Origin: a virus
DNA: 64,000 bases
Direction: 5' to 3' (one strand)
Virus record (IMG/VR): IMGVR_UViG_3300043410_001300
Location: 1-64,000 of that record
Positions 55,382 through 63,802 of this stretch are shown in pieces. The notes under the pieces were generated by a model. It made no database searches and was not told where the DNA came from. It saw only the letters and a program-made list of their open reading frames with translations. Every line of letters starts with the position of its first letter. Within the stretch, counting starts at the first letter, position 1. A program made the translations under genes and the position numbers.

Positions 55382-56022
55382 TACTTTCTCCAAATTGCCA
55401 TATAACGAGTGTATACATTAGTCTCCAATTCGCCACTATAATATTCACCTTCAACTCTATTCTGACGTTTAAAGTCTGCTAAGTCAACACTACATCGAAT
55501 GTGCTCATCGCAACTGAAATAATTATTGCCCTGCGCTACGATTAGAGTGCCTCTTGGAATACCATCATACCAACTGTCATATACTTCCTGAGTCACATGC
55601 TCAGTCGATGTATTGATTACTACATCGGGACGAATATCGCTTTGATACTCGTATGATCCCATATCAGCAGTCACTGCCTTGAAGCGCCAGTCATCCATTT
55701 CGAAGTTCTTATTCACTTGATCTGCGATTGCTTCGCACCATGGGTCTAGGTCGATTGAACGGCACTTGTTTACGTTGATATTGCTTTGAATTATCATACT
55801 TCCCAGGATACCAATCCAACCACCAAAAATGTAGATATTAGTAGGAGCGCCCGCCATTATGCATTTGCTCAATTCATTGACTAACCACCCTTTACTTGCT
55901 AATTGTCCATACCATAACGCATCTAATGCCCGTGTCCGTTGCTCGTGATTGTCTATATTACGAATAGCGTTCATCCATTGCGCTAATTCGAGGTTGCTAA
56001 TTTTAAACTCTGCTTTATTCAT
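55381..56022 (-). CDS. SAM-dependent methyltransferase, class I
   Basis: 213 residues from the ATG at 56022; longer start options run into the next gene's leader. The SAM-binding strand is IYIFGGWIGILGSMIIQ (G-x-x-G), the acidic ribose-binding residue lies in RSIDLDPWCEAIA, and the motif near the catalytic site is RPDVVINTSTEHV. Of the type common in cyanophages; the substrate is unknown. A CATAAATAC motif lies four bases upstream on this strand. Confidence 0.72.
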   Translation of the reverse strand: MNKAEFKISNLELAQWMNAIRNIDNHEQRTRALDALWYGQLASKGWLVNELSKCIMAGAPTNIYIFGGWIGILGSMIIQSNINVNKCRSIDLDPWCEAIADQVNKNFEMDDWRFKAVTADMGSYEYQSDIRPDVVINTSTEHVTQEVYDSWYDGIPRGTLIVAQGNNYFSCDEHIRCSVDLADFKRQNRVEGEYYSGELETNVYTRYMAIWRK

Positions 56023-56026
56023 GGGC

Positions 56027-56035
56027 GTATTTATG
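56027..56035 (-). promoter_or_regulatory. Late-promoter motif CATAAATAC touching the methyltransferase start
   Basis: Minus-strand motif four bases before the ATG at 56022. It fits in the 23-base divergent gap to the gene at 56046. Confidence 0.45.
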
Positions 56036-56045
56036 AGGTGTAAAT

Positions 56046-57143
56046 ATGGGTATGATAGAAGATGATGAAGAAGAAGATTACTGGGAAGTGCCAGATAACA
56101 TAGATACAACTGACTTTGATTTTACATGGCGACCTGATGTATACGAAGAAGAATACATTCATCAGTTCGGCACACAGTGGCAAAAAACTGGTGGTCCACG
56201 ATTAGTAGTAGCTGGCGCTACGAAGATTAAGTATCAGGACTTTCAACGAGCACGAGCGCTACCCGATATGTCTAAGTGGAAGTTGCCTAGAATGACTGGT
56301 ATTGATCGTATTGATTTTGATTACAGTTGGCATCCAGATGATACAGATGAGATGTTCAATTATGTGTTTGGCGACCAACAGGGAACTGCCGAAGAGAGTA
56401 AGATCATTCAGTACACTAGGCAACATGGAGCAGAGATTAAGTTTGTTGATAAGCCAGTAGCAAATGTGGTATACACGCCACTAGATATTATCTTTCTAAG
56501 CAACGGTGAGACTGACGAACAACTACGATATGATAGATTGTGTAAGGTAGCCAGCAGGCCAGTAAAGTGGATAAAAGGCATCAATGGTAGAGAAAATGCT
56601 CTAAGAGAGGCAGCAAGGCAATCATCAACTAAGTGGTTCTTTCTATTTCCTGGTAAATTATGGGCTGATGAGAACTTCGACTTTGACTTTCAACCAATAC
56701 GATATCACGATATCAAACACTATATCTTCTATGCTAAGAACCCACTCAATGGTTTAGAGTACGGACATCAAGCAGCGGTGTGCTATAATCAGCGATTAGT
56801 GCTAGAGACACTGGATTATGGACTAGACTTTACTATGAGTAAAGCACATGACATTATACCAGTACTCAGTGGTATTGCCCAATACAATAGCGACATTACT
56901 ATGACTTGGCGAACTGCATTTAGAGAAGTGATCAAACTCAAAGCAGAAGATAGCGACGAGAGTAGAAAGCGACTACAAATATGGCTGACTGAGGCACGAG
57001 GTCAGCATTGTGAATGGAGTATTATCGGCGCACAGGATGGTATTGCTTACTACAATTCTGTCAACGGTGAACATAGTGAATTAATGAAGTCTTTCTCATG
57101 GCAGTGGTTAGACGAATACTTTACAAGCCGATACTCTGTCTAA
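56046..57143 (+). CDS. GT-A-like phage protein with degenerate metal site
   Basis: 365 residues. The N-terminus is very acidic (EDDEEEDYWE), followed by two copies of a D-F-x-W-x-P-D motif (DFDFTWRPDVYEEEYIHQFG, FDYSWHPDDTDEMFNYVFG). The second half is homologous to the proteins at 43586 and 60575: LDIIFLSNGETDEQLRYDRL and SSTKWFFLFPGK. Where they have DGDN, this has PGKL (202-205), so it has lost the metal-binding DxD and is probably not an active transferase of the same kind. It may act as a binding partner. Its 3' end overlaps the convergent gene by 23 bases. Confidence 0.55.
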   Translation: MGMIEDDEEEDYWEVPDNIDTTDFDFTWRPDVYEEEYIHQFGTQWQKTGGPRLVVAGATKIKYQDFQRARALPDMSKWKLPRMTGIDRIDFDYSWHPDDTDEMFNYVFGDQQGTAEESKIIQYTRQHGAEIKFVDKPVANVVYTPLDIIFLSNGETDEQLRYDRLCKVASRPVKWIKGINGRENALREAARQSSTKWFFLFPGKLWADENFDFDFQPIRYHDIKHYIFYAKNPLNGLEYGHQAAVCYNQRLVLETLDYGLDFTMSKAHDIIPVLSGIAQYNSDITMTWRTAFREVIKLKAEDSDESRKRLQIWLTEARGQHCEWSIIGAQDGIAYYNSVNGEHSELMKSFSWQWLDEYFTSRYSV

Positions 57144-57699
57144 TTGGGCGGAATGCTTGTAATGCTCTATTGTACTCATTGATGTTTAAATTCCAGATAG
57201 TTTGTGGAGTGTAGTAATACTCTTCCTCTCGCACAAACTCAACAATACCTTGCTTCGATAATAACTCCAGGGCTCGGTGAGTTCGAGACATCTTACCACT
57301 AGCATCATGACTACCGTGTGACGTGGTGATGTATAACTCATCATAACCATTCGCAACACCCCATCCAATTTGCATAGGCAACAGAATACTAAACGGCACA
57401 CTGTTCATATGTGTCTTACTCATACCAGGAATCAATCTCTGATATCTAGGTAATGTGGCACTACGAAACAAACATCGTAGTATTCTGTGTTCGTCGTCAT
57501 AGCTATGACATCCACTGATACTAGCAATCTCATCATTGACTATTAGCGCCCAGTACTGAGGGTCACTAGGTAGGTCATGACCATCAATTAGCTTCAATGC
57601 TTCCATAGTGCCATTATTAGTGTATCCCACACCAGCACACTCTCTATTGAAAGCATCGAGTAGTTTATTGTGATTTTGGGATATTTTTACAATATTCAT
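57121..57699 (-). CDS. GNAT-like acyltransferase (tentative)
   Basis: 192 residues. A helix-strand start (HNKLLDAFNRECA), a strand pair around YWALIVNDEIASISGC, and YDELYITTS, which could be the beta-4/beta-5 splay of a GNAT fold. No exact R/Q-x-x-G-x-G/A acetyl-CoA loop is seen, so this is a fold guess. The start overlaps the radical SAM stop by 35 bases; convergent with the gene ending at 57143. If real it would act with the adenylating enzyme upstream. Confidence 0.4.
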   Translation of the reverse strand: MNIVKISQNHNKLLDAFNRECAGVGYTNNGTMEALKLIDGHDLPSDPQYWALIVNDEIASISGCHSYDDEHRILRCLFRSATLPRYQRLIPGMSKTHMNSVPFSILLPMQIGWGVANGYDELYITTSHGSHDASGKMSRTHRALELLSKQGIVEFVREEEYYYTPQTIWNLNINEYNRALQAFRPIRQSIGL

Positions 57700-58984
57700 A
57701 AAAATCCTTTAGTTCAGGGAACGTCTCTACTAGATTTAATCCTCTTAGTGAATCAAAGTTACTGAACCAATCATAGAATTCTCTTTGTAAATTAATGTCT
57801 GGAATATTGTCTTCTAGCTGTCTACGTATGCTTTTTAAGAACTTTATGTATACAGGATGTTGCACTGGGCTATTCTCTAACACGATAATAGCATCGTTTA
57901 CGTATCTACTGAATTCTGAAGGTAATACGAACACACTATGACAAGCAGGACTCTTAATCATATGAGGATTCATCGAGACTTTTACTGAATATCTTTCTTC
58001 GAGTTCGACTATCCAGTTGGAGAACTTACTTAGTTTTGGAATACTTAGTACATTAATAGTTGGATTAAATGATAATGTCATATTATCATTGATAGATGCT
58101 ATCTTAAATAACTCCTCTACATTATTATTGAATCTATCCCAATCTAATCCATTTCTTATGTATTCTGCTTGTATATCAGTAGATTCCATACTTATAGTAA
58201 TACAAAACTTAAATCTATCAGTTAGCCTAGGCAATAATTCAATTAATTTATTGAAGTATTTTTCCCTTGCGTTTAAGTTAGTAACGACTGCCACACCGAG
58301 TTTACTATCACATTCTCTTACTTCTGATAATTTTTCTAACATGTCATAAAACTCTGGTATAATCAATGGCTCACCACCAGAAATTCTGATATCAGTGAGA
58401 CTTCTCCCTTCATCCGAACTGATCCACTCCCACAACAGAGATGTGAACTCGTTGGTTGGTAAAGCAGTTACTTCTCGATATTCTTCTATTGATATGGTTT
58501 TATTTTTTAACGCCTCACTGGCCCATTGAGTGCTGTATCTAGGAGAGCAATACATACATTTTAAATCACACGTAGCATCTAATGTCACTTCTAGTACCAC
58601 TGATGATTTGCTTACTAGTAAATCGCTATTAATGTCAATATCTTCGCTCCAGTTATCGAGTAGGTATTTTTTAGTTTTAGCATATCTATCATTTATTTTT
58701 GAGTGAGATTGGCGAGGACTCTCAATATTTTTATCTTCTAAATCCCAACAGAATTTACAATCACTATGGCGAATGCCTTTGAGCATCTCCAATCGTCTTT
58801 CTTTATAATAATCATTATTTGTTAAACAGCTGGACCCATATTTTTCTATATCTTCCGGTGTAAATTTGTAAAAAGAAGTGAGACAACACATCTTTCCTTC
58901 TCCTCTACTCATATTGATATATGGGAAATCCCATCTTTGGGGACAAATAGCGTTTTCTACCTCAATCGGTATTACTTTTTTCAT
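57665..58984 (-). CDS. Radical SAM protein (twitch/SPASM-like), copy 2
   Basis: 439 residues from the ATG at 58984, which overlaps the adenylating-enzyme stop by one base (TAATG). The cluster motif is CDLKCMYC (C139, C143, C146) and the SAM motif ISGGEPLII (203-206). The N-terminus repeats the copy-1 signature MLKGIRHSDCKFCWDLED (C76, C79) and has a further CC at 33-34. The two copies share this plan though separated by 13 kb. Partner genes differ: here it follows an AMP-forming ligase. Substrate unknown; peptide or small molecule. Confidence 0.78.
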   Translation of the reverse strand: MKKVIPIEVENAICPQRWDFPYINMSRGEGKMCCLTSFYKFTPEDIEKYGSSCLTNNDYYKERRLEMLKGIRHSDCKFCWDLEDKNIESPRQSHSKINDRYAKTKKYLLDNWSEDIDINSDLLVSKSSVVLEVTLDATCDLKCMYCSPRYSTQWASEALKNKTISIEEYREVTALPTNEFTSLLWEWISSDEGRSLTDIRISGGEPLIIPEFYDMLEKLSEVRECDSKLGVAVVTNLNAREKYFNKLIELLPRLTDRFKFCITISMESTDIQAEYIRNGLDWDRFNNNVEELFKIASINDNMTLSFNPTINVLSIPKLSKFSNWIVELEERYSVKVSMNPHMIKSPACHSVFVLPSEFSRYVNDAIIVLENSPVQHPVYIKFLKSIRRQLEDNIPDINLQREFYDWFSNFDSLRGLNLVETFPELKDFYEYCKNIPKSQ

Positions 58985-59886
58985 TAGTATGCTTTCGGGA
59001 TAATTTGACAACCAGCGCTGACGCGACCTCTGTATATATACCACTCATTTCTCATGTACACACAATCGCCAGTTAGTAGAGAACCATCTTGTACACAGTC
59101 ACCTAGTAATGCCAATTGTGAGCCAATCAAAGCAGTACGACACCATGCTTTAGTGCCAAGTGGTACACCATACTTAAAGATAGACAAGTCATCGCCTAGT
59201 TTGAAGCGATGATTAATGATAATCGGCCCTGCCTCAGTAAGTCCGTAGTTGAGAATGAAATCACAGTCAAGATGGGTAAAATATCTAACATCGTCGGCAC
59301 TAATACAATCACTGCCACACATTACGGTTTTTAGAGTAGGAGCACCCTTACGCTCAACCTTCCTTAACACCTCAATCATACGAGGCACCACGTGAGTTAT
59401 AGTGGCGCCAATCTCATTGATACGATTGAAGAATGTAAACGCATTAAATGGTTCAACGACCACATGGGCACCTGCTAATAAGGCAGGTAGTGACTGAGCA
59501 TTGATGCCACCAGTATGACGCATGGAGCATACAGTATACACTACATCTTTCGCAGTGATGCCATTACATTCGATAGCATTGTCAGCATTTGATAGCAACA
59601 TGACTTCTGTCAGAACAATTGGTTTACGAGTGCCGCTGCTGCCACTTGACCACAGTACTAGAGAGAATTCATCTACAGAATTGTCAAACGGTACGATATC
59701 ATTCACATTTAACGGCGGAACGACCACGGTAGTCTTCATGCGACTAGCTCGTAATATATCAATTAACACACTATCGCCGCCACTATCCGATTCCACAAGC
59801 GCCAGCAACTCTCCATACGACAGATTGTTGAGTGCGGAACGATGAGCATATTTTTCAGCCACATCTTTGAACCTATTAAATAACAT
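58984..59886 (-). CDS. Acyl-adenylate-forming enzyme, short form lacking the C-terminal lid
   Basis: 300 residues. Motifs of the AMP-binding/acyl-CoA ligase superfamily: LVLWSSGSSGTRKP (P-loop A3, about 77-89), ILNYGLTEAGP (A5, 211-221), LLTGDCV (A7, 271-277) and WYIYRGR (A8, 282-288). Family members are about 500 residues; the mobile C-terminal domain is missing or cut short, so thioester transfer may not occur and adenylation may be the sole job. It shares a 41-base divergent gap with the QueC-like gene. A GTAAATATC motif lies three bases before the ATG. Confidence 0.78.
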   Translation of the reverse strand: MLFNRFKDVAEKYAHRSALNNLSYGELLALVESDSGGDSVLIDILRASRMKTTVVVPPLNVNDIVPFDNSVDEFSLVLWSSGSSGTRKPIVLTEVMLLSNADNAIECNGITAKDVVYTVCSMRHTGGINAQSLPALLAGAHVVVEPFNAFTFFNRINEIGATITHVVPRMIEVLRKVERKGAPTLKTVMCGSDCISADDVRYFTHLDCDFILNYGLTEAGPIIINHRFKLGDDLSIFKYGVPLGTKAWCRTALIGSQLALLGDCVQDGSLLTGDCVYMRNEWYIYRGRVSAGCQIIPKAY

Positions 59887-59889
59887 ACT

Positions 59890-59898
59890 GATATTTAC
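59890..59898 (-). promoter_or_regulatory. Late-promoter-like motif GTAAATATC touching the start
   Basis: Minus-strand motif with AGT between it and the ATG at 59886. This is the same spacing as at 34507 and 11674 on the plus strand. Confidence 0.4.
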
Positions 59899-59927
59899 TA
59901 TCAGTCCTCATATCATACAAATAAACA

Positions 59928-60578
59928 ATGAAGACGATAACTGTAGCAGGAATTAATATAGATATTCACGATGGGCCAATTGCTATTAGCGCAAGTGGTG
60001 GAGCAGATAGTTCGGTATTACTATACTTACTTTTGAAATATGCCACTGATACCGTGCATGTACTTTCATGCGCGGACGATCAATTACCGAATAGAGTCGC
60101 TCCAAAAATATGCACAGATGTGATACAGACATGTATTGCTCTTACGGGTAATCGAAATGTCAAACAACACACATTCTTTATTGAACAAAAAACTTATGAG
60201 ACTTGGTTATCTCCAGTAAGAAAACTTACTAATGAAGTAGGGGCGAATATACTGTATACCGGTATAACTTTATTCCCGGATGATGAAGTTTTAGAAACAT
60301 TCTCACAGTACGGTGATGATTATCCTCGTCTCAAAGAAGCACAGAGTTATAGAGATCCTAAGAAAGCACATCAATTTTATTTCAACAATAATAAATTTTA
60401 TACACCATTAAGTAATGCTAATAAAAAGAAAATATCTGAAATGTATGAGGAACTTGACATACTTGATACTCTTTATCCAGTGACTAGAAGTTGCGAAAGT
60501 TCTACATTAACGGAAGGACATTGCGGTAAATGCTGGTGGTGTGACGAGAGAATGTGGGCATTTGGAAGATTGGAATGA
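59928..60578 (+). CDS. QueC-like PP-loop ATPase, copy 1
   Basis: 216 residues. The PP-loop is SASGGADSSVLLYLL (SGGADSS, 23-29). The C-terminus has four Cys in the QueC zinc pattern: C189, C199, C202 and C205 (SCES...GHCGKCWWC), then DERMWAF. QueC turns a carboxylate into a nitrile through an adenylate. QueD, QueE and FolE are not seen in this window, so preQ0 synthesis is not supported. The start lies 41 bases from the divergent adenylating enzyme. The stop overlaps the next start (ATGA). Confidence 0.72.
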   Translation: MKTITVAGINIDIHDGPIAISASGGADSSVLLYLLLKYATDTVHVLSCADDQLPNRVAPKICTDVIQTCIALTGNRNVKQHTFFIEQKTYETWLSPVRKLTNEVGANILYTGITLFPDDEVLETFSQYGDDYPRLKEAQSYRDPKKAHQFYFNNNKFYTPLSNANKKKISEMYEELDILDTLYPVTRSCESSTLTEGHCGKCWWCDERMWAFGRLE

Positions 60579-61252
60579 TGGATATTTTCTTTATAAGCTA
60601 TCGAGAAGCAAATGCGGAAACTAACTGGCAACGATTATTAGCCAAGCATTCACATGCCAAGCGCATTCACGGTATCACTGGTATCGACCGTATACACTTA
60701 GCATGTAACTCACTAGCGACTACCCCTTTCTTTTGGACAGTGGATGGTGACAACTTGATAGTAGAAGACCTGGAGTACAATGAACCAATCACTACTGATC
60801 TAGTGATGTTTAAAGCATATGATCCACTTATTACAGGTGATACTAGTAGTCTTGGCGCAGTTAAACTATGGCGTAAAGATAGCTTTATCAATACAGATAT
60901 GAGTAAGGGAGACTTTACACTTAATGCCACCCGATCAAAAACCATGAGTGATAGATGTTATTCAGTATCGGCATACAATGCTAGCGAGTTCGATACCTGG
61001 CGCGCCGCATTCCGTCATTGTGTTAAGTTACTTAGTATGATACTCAGAGATAGAAGCAAAGACAACCGAGAGGTGTATCTCGACAGATGGCGTAAGACTG
61101 AGACTAGTACTGGTAAGTATGCTAAATGGGCCTATCAGGGCTACTTAGATGCGATAGAGTTCGTTCACTTATATGATAATAACATGACCGAGCTTAATAA
61201 AATCAATGACTATGATTGGTTAGATAACTACTTCACGGAGCTGCATGGATGA
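60575..61252 (+). CDS. GT-A-like protein with DGDN motif, copy 3
   Basis: 225 residues from the ATG at 60575. It reads MDIFFISYREANAETNWQRL, AKRIHGITGIDRIHLA and FFWTVDGDNLIVEDL (D57, D59), close in plan to the protein at 43586. The DxD is intact, so it should bind a nucleotide sugar. It lies between the two QueC-like genes and is coupled to both by ATGA overlaps. Such an arrangement suggests joint action on one acceptor. Confidence 0.6.
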   Translation: MMDIFFISYREANAETNWQRLLAKHSHAKRIHGITGIDRIHLACNSLATTPFFWTVDGDNLIVEDLEYNEPITTDLVMFKAYDPLITGDTSSLGAVKLWRKDSFINTDMSKGDFTLNATRSKTMSDRCYSVSAYNASEFDTWRAAFRHCVKLLSMILRDRSKDNREVYLDRWRKTETSTGKYAKWAYQGYLDAIEFVHLYDNNMTELNKINDYDWLDNYFTELHG

Positions 61253-61854
61253 TTTACACTAGTGAACTGGATGGCAAGCAAATAGAGATTACTATTGACA
61301 AAAATATCAAGTATGGTATCATGCTTAGTGGTGGTCTAGATAGCGCGGTGTTATTGTATCTACTATACATCAACGGTGCCACGAACATACAACCGTATAC
61401 GATTGATAAAGCAGATGGGTCATCCATGTATGCGAGCCGAGTCGTTGAGCACCTTAACAGAAAGTTTGGTATTAGGTTGCCACTACCTATTCTAGTGGGA
61501 GATCCATCAGTTCATCATAGTCTTCAAAGTAGAACAGCTCTTACTGACATCTTCACCAATTATTCAGTTGATCTATTATTCAACGCTCTTAACAAGAACC
61601 CTGATGAGATGAATGAACTACCAGGCGCACCTAAAAGAGCGACATCAGCGCCTCCCAAGGTAGTATTACCATTCGTTGACTTGTACAAAACACACATCAT
61701 TGAATTGATGTATGAACTAGGACAAGAAGACTTACTGAATGTAACGCACTCTTGTACGGAGCAATCAATAGGCAGATGCGGCGAATGCTGGCAGTGTCAA
61801 GAAAGAGCATGGGCATTCAAGCAATTAAGTAAACAGGACACAGGCACACAATGA
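61249..61854 (+). CDS. QueC-like PP-loop ATPase, copy 2
   Basis: 201 residues. The PP-loop is IMLSGGLDSAVLLYLLY (SGGLDSA, 27-33). The Cys pattern is again conserved: C169, C177, C180 and C183 (SCTEQSIGRCGECWQCQERA), then WAF. It shares the plan of copy 1, but the middle differs (NALNKNPDEMNELPGAPKRA). Two diverged copies in one operon may use different substrates or form a heterodimer. Start overlaps the previous stop by four bases. Confidence 0.72.
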   Translation: MIYTSELDGKQIEITIDKNIKYGIMLSGGLDSAVLLYLLYINGATNIQPYTIDKADGSSMYASRVVEHLNRKFGIRLPLPILVGDPSVHHSLQSRTALTDIFTNYSVDLLFNALNKNPDEMNELPGAPKRATSAPPKVVLPFVDLYKTHIIELMYELGQEDLLNVTHSCTEQSIGRCGECWQCQERAWAFKQLSKQDTGTQ

Positions 61855-62552
61855 CAACAAGAATACCGCCAGGTGTGAGTGGAAGACCAGCACACTACGA
61901 CCCATCTAATGTAACACTAGAAACAGTATCAAATGAATTGGTCCTTAGTAATCTTGGCGACTTCGAGCCACTCAACATTAAGATCGATACTTCACAGACA
62001 ATGAGAGAGCTAGCACAATTCGACGGTGATTGGGTAGACTACTTACCGCGGACTGATAGACCTAATAATCGCAGAGCACTTACTCTAACACAACTAGAGG
62101 GTAAGACGCATACATCACCACCTAGCTTAGCAGAAGCAAGTCATCTTGCTGGTAGAAGATTGAGTGAGTTAGAATTTAGCCATCGTACAGAGGTCTACAA
62201 TAAGTGTGGTAGTTTACACCACTTCTTAAATCAGTGGCAGCCACTTGGTCGCACATTCATTGTACAGAGTAACATCGGTGGTTACTTTGTGCCACATAGA
62301 GATCACCCGTCGATGCCTCGTGATGTGTTTAGATTGATTGTGTTCTTAAACAATGTCGGACCATATGATTACGATTGGCTGATGGGTGATCGAAAGATTA
62401 ACATCGAGCTAGGTAGAGTTTACTACGTGAACACTAGGCGAGAGCATAGAACGATTAGTTGGGTTAACAACAGTCTTCACTTGATACTCAACATCCCATT
62501 CAATACACAGAATGTAGCACGGGTAGTTGCTAATCTACAACACACTCATTGA
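61851..62552 (+). CDS. 2OG-Fe(II) oxygenase-like protein (beta-hydroxylase type)
   Basis: 233 residues. The iron ligands H149 and D151 sit in GGYFVPHRDHPSMPRD, and H199 in RREHRTISW. VFRLIVFLNNVG and NSLHLILNIPF form the core strands. It closes the plus-strand operon begun at 59928 and overlaps the previous stop (ATGA). Its end overlaps the convergent gene by 18 bases. Likely hydroxylates the product of the PP-loop/transferase genes or a protein; substrate unknown. Confidence 0.68.
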   Translation: MTTRIPPGVSGRPAHYDPSNVTLETVSNELVLSNLGDFEPLNIKIDTSQTMRELAQFDGDWVDYLPRTDRPNNRRALTLTQLEGKTHTSPPSLAEASHLAGRRLSELEFSHRTEVYNKCGSLHHFLNQWQPLGRTFIVQSNIGGYFVPHRDHPSMPRDVFRLIVFLNNVGPYDYDWLMGDRKINIELGRVYYVNTRREHRTISWVNNSLHLILNIPFNTQNVARVVANLQHTH

Positions 62553-63107
62553 TTCGAAGAATTCAACTGCTTCTTCGAAGCTACAATTAAATCCCCAACT
62601 AAGTGATACTCTAAACTTAGATTGATGATTGTCCACTCGATGAGGAATACTAGTATTGAACACAAGTGGCTGAGTCATATTAAAGCTGAACAATTCACCC
62701 ACTTCATCTATCTCATCAAATGTTCTCCTAGCATCAAATCTCTTATCACTATTGCTGTTACGATAAAATGATGTAACAGATGTGTTGGTATTCCTAATAG
62801 GTATGTTCAAAGCTGCTAATCGATTACTATCAATGTGGGTTGGTACAATCTCCCACGGATTGAAAATGTAAAGGTTGTAAATATCTCCCAAGATAGGAAT
62901 ACGCTTTTGAACATTGATCAGATAAGTATGATCGGTAACAGGTCGCTGATATCTTAGTAACCCATCTGCGCGAGATTTAAAAGTAGCATCTCTTAAATAC
63001 AACAAATCAACATCAGGATCGTACTCGTGTCCATCTAAGTGGAATGCTATTCGTTGTAATTCATTTAAATCTAAATCAATCCGAGGATAATAAATGTAGG
63101 GTATCAT
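62535..63107 (-). CDS. 2OG-Fe(II) oxygenase-like protein
   Basis: 190 residues. Candidate iron ligands are H91 and D93 in IVPTHIDSNRLAALNIP, and H156 in NTSIPHRVDN, with R166 in KFRVSLSWGF as the 2-oxoglutarate contact. The order H-x-D...H...R and the strand pattern fit the double-stranded beta-helix fold. Start overlaps the upstream stop (ATGA), so it is coupled to the next protein, a related fold. Confidence 0.65.
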   Translation of the reverse strand: MIPYIYYPRIDLDLNELQRIAFHLDGHEYDPDVDLLYLRDATFKSRADGLLRYQRPVTDHTYLINVQKRIPILGDIYNLYIFNPWEIVPTHIDSNRLAALNIPIRNTNTSVTSFYRNSNSDKRFDARRTFDEIDEVGELFSFNMTQPLVFNTSIPHRVDNHQSKFRVSLSWGFNCSFEEAVEFFESMSVL

Positions 63108-63799
63108 AGCTTCTCCGTGAAGATACTAAGACCAATTTTAGACTTGATACTATTCAATCTAAAATCACTAGCACAATGTAATCTAACGGTATCAAACACA
63201 GTGATACTGCCCAATGTTTGTTTAAACGCACTATTAAAACTTAATCCATCTAGCCAAGTAGGATTCATCTTAGGAAAGTATCTCTCTTTAATATCAATAG
63301 GGAATGGCTCGTTGGATAGATTCTTAACATCACTGTAATCGTATACTGATAGATTGTAGAATGATTTAATATTACTACTGCCGTTAAAGAATTTACTAGG
63401 ACCATCTAAGTAATATTGGTTAAAGAAGCACAACTCTGGCACATCATCACTGCCCTCAAACTGGAGAGGAATGTTGACACCCTTGTAACATACAGGCCAA
63501 CTAAACGAGTCGTCGTTGTGAATGATATGAGGTCTGTCAGTCTTAAAGAATAGCGCACTCCATACTCGAAATGGCCCAATTACATCTACTAATCTCTCTA
63601 AGATAGACTTGAAGGGGTCATAGGCCAACTCCTCTTGTGTGACATCAACTGTTATCGGCCCCGTATGTTTATGAATCTTACTACTAGCATTAAAGAACTC
63701 AATGAGTTCTACCCGTTCATCTTCTGTAATAAAGTCCTGAATTTGAAATGGATCATTAATGTAACTCTCGATGATATCTTTGTCTTCTTGGCTTCTCAT
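63104..63799 (-). CDS. 2OG-Fe(II) oxygenase-like protein, more diverged
   Basis: 231 residues. H94 and D96 (HIIHNDDSFSW) and a C-terminal H208 (RLHCASDF), with Lys or Arg shortly after (SIKSKIGLSIF), fit the oxygenase pattern with a larger insertion between. The N-terminal 50 residues are helical (IQDFITEDERVELIEFF), as in prolyl-hydroxylase-like proteins. It heads a two-gene minus-strand operon. A CTAAATATC motif ends three bases before its ATG. Confidence 0.58.
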   Translation of the reverse strand: MRSQEDKDIIESYINDPFQIQDFITEDERVELIEFFNASSKIHKHTGPITVDVTQEELAYDPFKSILERLVDVIGPFRVWSALFFKTDRPHIIHNDDSFSWPVCYKGVNIPLQFEGSDDVPELCFFNQYYLDGPSKFFNGSSNIKSFYNLSVYDYSDVKNLSNEPFPIDIKERYFPKMNPTWLDGLSFNSAFKQTLGSITVFDTVRLHCASDFRLNSIKSKIGLSIFTEKL

Positions 63800-63802
63800 G
63801 TG

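Noticed and set aside
59928-61854. Anti-phage defence (QatC-type) system
   Set aside because: QueC-like proteins occur in defence operons, but the partner genes typical of those (QatA, B, D) are absent and the genes sit in a phage biosynthetic cluster.
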